NCBI GenBank assembly: GCA_038528235.1
Contig: JBCBEX010000101.1
Location: 1 to 14,628 of the forward strand
DNA: 14,628 nt
Direction of reading: 5' to 3'
DNA from: JBCBEX01 sp038528235
GTDB lineage: Bacteria; Bacteroidota; Rhodothermia; Rhodothermales; Rubricoccaceae
The notes under the pieces were generated by a model. That model worked only from the letters and a program-made list of their open reading frames with translations. It was not told the origin of the DNA and made no database searches. The position numbers and the translations under genes are program-made. Positions 12,546-14,628 of this stretch are shown piece by piece (within the stretch, counting starts at the first letter, position 1; each line of letters opens with the position of its first letter).

Positions 12546-14432
12546 TCACGACATCAGCAGCTCCGTCGCTCCGTTTTCACTCGACGGCCCCGTGAAACCG
12601 ACATCGGCCCCGTTGAACTGCATCGCTGCGAGACGAGCGTACAGGCCGTCTAGCGCGACGAGTTCGTCGTGCGTGCCCGTCTCAACGATGCGGCCGTGGT
12701 CCAGCACCAAGATCCGGTCGGCGTCGCGAACGGTAGCGAGACGATGAGCAATGACGAAGGTCGTGCGGCCGTCCATCAACCGAGCGAGCGCCTCTTGCAC
12801 GAGCGCCTCACTCTCCGCATCGAGTGCGGACGTGGCTTCGTCCAAAAGCAGCACGGCCGGGTCGCGGAGCAGCGCGCGGGCGATGGCAAGGCGCTGCCGC
12901 TGGCCCCCGGACAGCTTGACGCCATCCTCGCCGATCTCGGCATCATAGCCCCCTGGAAGTGCGGTGATAAAGTCGTGCGCGTTGGCCGCCTGAGCTGCGA
13001 CCTCCACGTCGGCATCCGAGGCGTCGAGGCGGCCATAGCGGATGTTCTCACGCACGGAGCGCCCAAAGAGCTGCACGTCCTGCGCCACGATCGAGATGTG
13101 GTTGCGCAACGAGGCGATCTGGAGTTCGCGTAGGTCGCGCCCGTCGAACGTGACGCGGCCCGCAACGGGGTCGTAGAAGCGAGGAATCAGGTTGAGGAGC
13201 GTCGTTTTCCCCGCGCCACTGGGTCCAACGAGCGCAACCGTCGTTCCGGGCTCCACCGCAAATGACACATCCGTGAGCACGTGATGGCCCTCGTCGTAGG
13301 CAAACGACACGGCTTCGAAAGCCACGGCACCGCTTGGACGCGCGAGTGGTTGGGCCTTCGGAGCTTCAGGGATTTCCGGGACAGTATCGAGCAGGTCGAA
13401 CAACCGCTCCGACGCACCGGCGGCGCTGCTGTAGGTCGTGTAGAGTCGGGACAGCGAGCCGACAGCTCTCGAAATCGTGAGCGCGTAGAAAATGAACGCG
13501 ACGAGGTCGCCCGCTGTGAGCCGCCCCGCGAGCACTTCGCGCCCCCCAAACCAGAAAATGCCAACGATCACCATCATGAAGATCATCCCCACGCTGGACC
13601 AGAAGGCCGACGAGAAAAGGATCTTGCGACGCGATGATTCGAAGAGCGCCTCGACGCCCTCGCTGTAGCGCGCCACCTCGTAGGGTTCTCGTGCAAAGGC
13701 CTTCACAACACGAATGCCCTGGATGGCTTCCTCGGCGATGGCCGTCGTGTCGGCGAGTTGATCCTGGATCGACCGCGCGAGTTGCCGGAGCTTCACGCCC
13801 GCCCAGCGAGTGAGGAACGAGACAGCCGGGACCGTGGCGAAGATGACGAGCGACAGCCGCCAGTTGAGGAACAGCATCAGCCCTACGGCACCGATGAAGG
13901 AGATCGTTTCGGTGAGCAGGCTGGAAAGCGAGCTCGTTGCCGCGCTTTGAATCTTTGAGACGTCGTTGGTGAGCCGCGACGTGATCTCGCCCGTGCGGCT
14001 CTCAGCGTAGAAGCGAAGCCCCAGCCGATGCAGGTGCGCATAGAGACGCTGCCGCAAGTCCGAGACAACACGCTCGCCGGTCCAGCCGAGGAGGTACTCA
14101 CCGGCGAGACTCAACAGGGCTCGGGCCACAAACAGGCCGAGCAGGAGCACGGTGAGCGTGTCGAGAAGCCCGCTGTTTCCCGCCTCGAAGACGGCGTCGA
14201 GCAACTCACGCAGCCCGAGCGGCACGATCAGGGAGACAACTGTAGCGCCCACCGTCAGAATCAGCGCGATGGCCAGGCGGCCGGCGTAGGGCCGAGCGAG
14301 CGCCAGAATTCGACCCAACGCAGGAAGGAGCGGAACTTTCGAAGCGTCGGGGGCGGCCTCGTCCGGCTTGGAGTCCAACGGCGGCGCTTTCGAAGGCGTA
14401 CGACGCGAAGGCCTAGAGGGATGGGTACTCAT
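12546..14432 (-). CDS. MsbA-type ABC exporter (fused permease and ATPase half-transporter)
   Basis: This 628-residue inner-membrane protein dimerises to form an ATP-driven exporter of lipids, drugs or other amphipaths; the substrate is not readable from sequence. A hydrophilic Pro/Ser tail (1-35) precedes a six-helix type I exporter membrane domain (about 45-330), with AIAEEAIQGIRVVKAFARE (231-249) typical of the MsbA/LmrA group. The ATPase domain has Walker A GPSGAGKT (403-410), Q-loop Gln451, signature LSGGQ (507-511), Walker B VLLLDEAT (527-534) with catalytic Glu532, D-loop SALD (535-538) and switch His563. All are canonical, so both ATP sites of a homodimer should work. The ATG at 14432 gives a start close to the normal family N-terminus. 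A GTG at 14558 would add 42 residues with no family resemblance. No Shine-Dalgarno precedes the ATG. It is the first gene of the co-oriented series seen here, and AbgT follows after 109 bp. Confidence 0.94.
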   Translation of the reverse strand: MSTHPSRPSRRTPSKAPPLDSKPDEAAPDASKVPLLPALGRILALARPYAGRLAIALILTVGATVVSLIVPLGLRELLDAVFEAGNSGLLDTLTVLLLGLFVARALLSLAGEYLLGWTGERVVSDLRQRLYAHLHRLGLRFYAESRTGEITSRLTNDVSKIQSAATSSLSSLLTETISFIGAVGLMLFLNWRLSLVIFATVPAVSFLTRWAGVKLRQLARSIQDQLADTTAIAEEAIQGIRVVKAFAREPYEVARYSEGVEALFESSRRKILFSSAFWSSVGMIFMMVIVGIFWFGGREVLAGRLTAGDLVAFIFYALTISRAVGSLSRLYTTYSSAAGASERLFDLLDTVPEIPEAPKAQPLARPSGAVAFEAVSFAYDEGHHVLTDVSFAVEPGTTVALVGPSGAGKTTLLNLIPRFYDPVAGRVTFDGRDLRELQIASLRNHISIVAQDVQLFGRSVRENIRYGRLDASDADVEVAAQAANAHDFITALPGGYDAEIGEDGVKLSGGQRQRLAIARALLRDPAVLLLDEATSALDAESEALVQEALARLMDGRTTFVIAHRLATVRDADRILVLDHGRIVETGTHDELVALDGLYARLAAMQFNGADVGFTGPSSENGATELLMS

Positions 14433-14628
14433 GCTATAGAAACGCAGGGCCCGCCAGCCGGTTCGGTCATCAATTCGGGTAGGGGAGATGTTGCCGGGTT
14501 CGACTGCGTCCCAGAGCGTCGCGTAGTTTTTCGATAGCCGTTTATCCTTGACATTCACCGTAGACCCTATGCGCTATTGGCTGAGGGCCGCGCAGCCTGC
14601 GCACTTCGCAACGTTTGCCCAGACCGGC
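14433..14628. other. Upstream region of ABC exporter; possible divergent gene start at the edge
   Basis: This 196-bp stretch holds no complete gene. On the plus strand an ATG at 14569 opens a frame that runs to the window edge for 20 codons (starts MRYWLRAAQP). A perfect TTGACA sits at 14548-14553 on the same strand, but it overlaps the position where a -10 and leader would be needed, and the best -10-like hexamers are badly spaced. I cannot tell whether a divergent gene begins here. Confidence 0.35.

Noticed and set aside
14433..14558. GTG start at 14558 for the ABC exporter, adding 42 residues
   Set aside because: The ATG at 14432 already yields a full-length exporter with a 35-residue tail, and the extension has no resemblance to the family.

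Overview
The window is GC-rich and almost fully coding, and all eight recognisable genes lie on the minus strand. The two large surface proteins have Bacteroidota/Rhodothermota-type C-terminal domains: a type A sorting domain of the Type IX secretion system (T9SS) and a FlgD-like Ig domain. None of the eight start codons has a Shine-Dalgarno sequence. Together this suggests a GC-rich member of the Rhodothermota (Rhodothermales, Salinibacter/Rubricoccus-like) or a close relative. That placement is inference from protein style, not from a marker gene.

In transcription order (right to left) the first block is membrane transport. It holds an MsbA-type ABC exporter (14432-12546), an AbgT-family transporter (12436-10739) and, 29 bp behind it, a small NTF2/SnoaL-like protein (10709-10308). 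The second block is a surface/secreted group. It holds a 1591-residue protein of alternating Ig-like and lamin-tail domains (10216-5441), a leucine-rich-repeat protein of about 24 repeats with a T9SS sorting domain (5331-3013), and two tandem lipoproteins of the pectin acetylesterase/Notum family (2935-1814 and 1671-517). The left edge holds the first 85 codons of uvrB (256 to the edge).

The surface block could work together: two large repeat proteins suited to binding and two lipid-anchored esterases suited to deacylating a glycan or other ester. Only co-orientation, proximity and shared secretion signals support this. A clear intrinsic terminator sits between the two esterase genes, only 22 bp before the second start codon, so the pair is not a simple two-gene operon. 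A 17-bp perfect hairpin follows the second esterase.

I saw no tRNA, rRNA, CRISPR array, transposase, phage gene, integrase or attachment site. The gaps between genes are 29 to 260 bp. The long plus-strand open frames opposite the lamin-tail and AbgT genes are treated as shadows. No fully new system is evident. The items most worth a second look are the esterase pair with its internal terminator, the domain grammar of the lamin-tail protein, and the two-style repeat array of the LRR protein.
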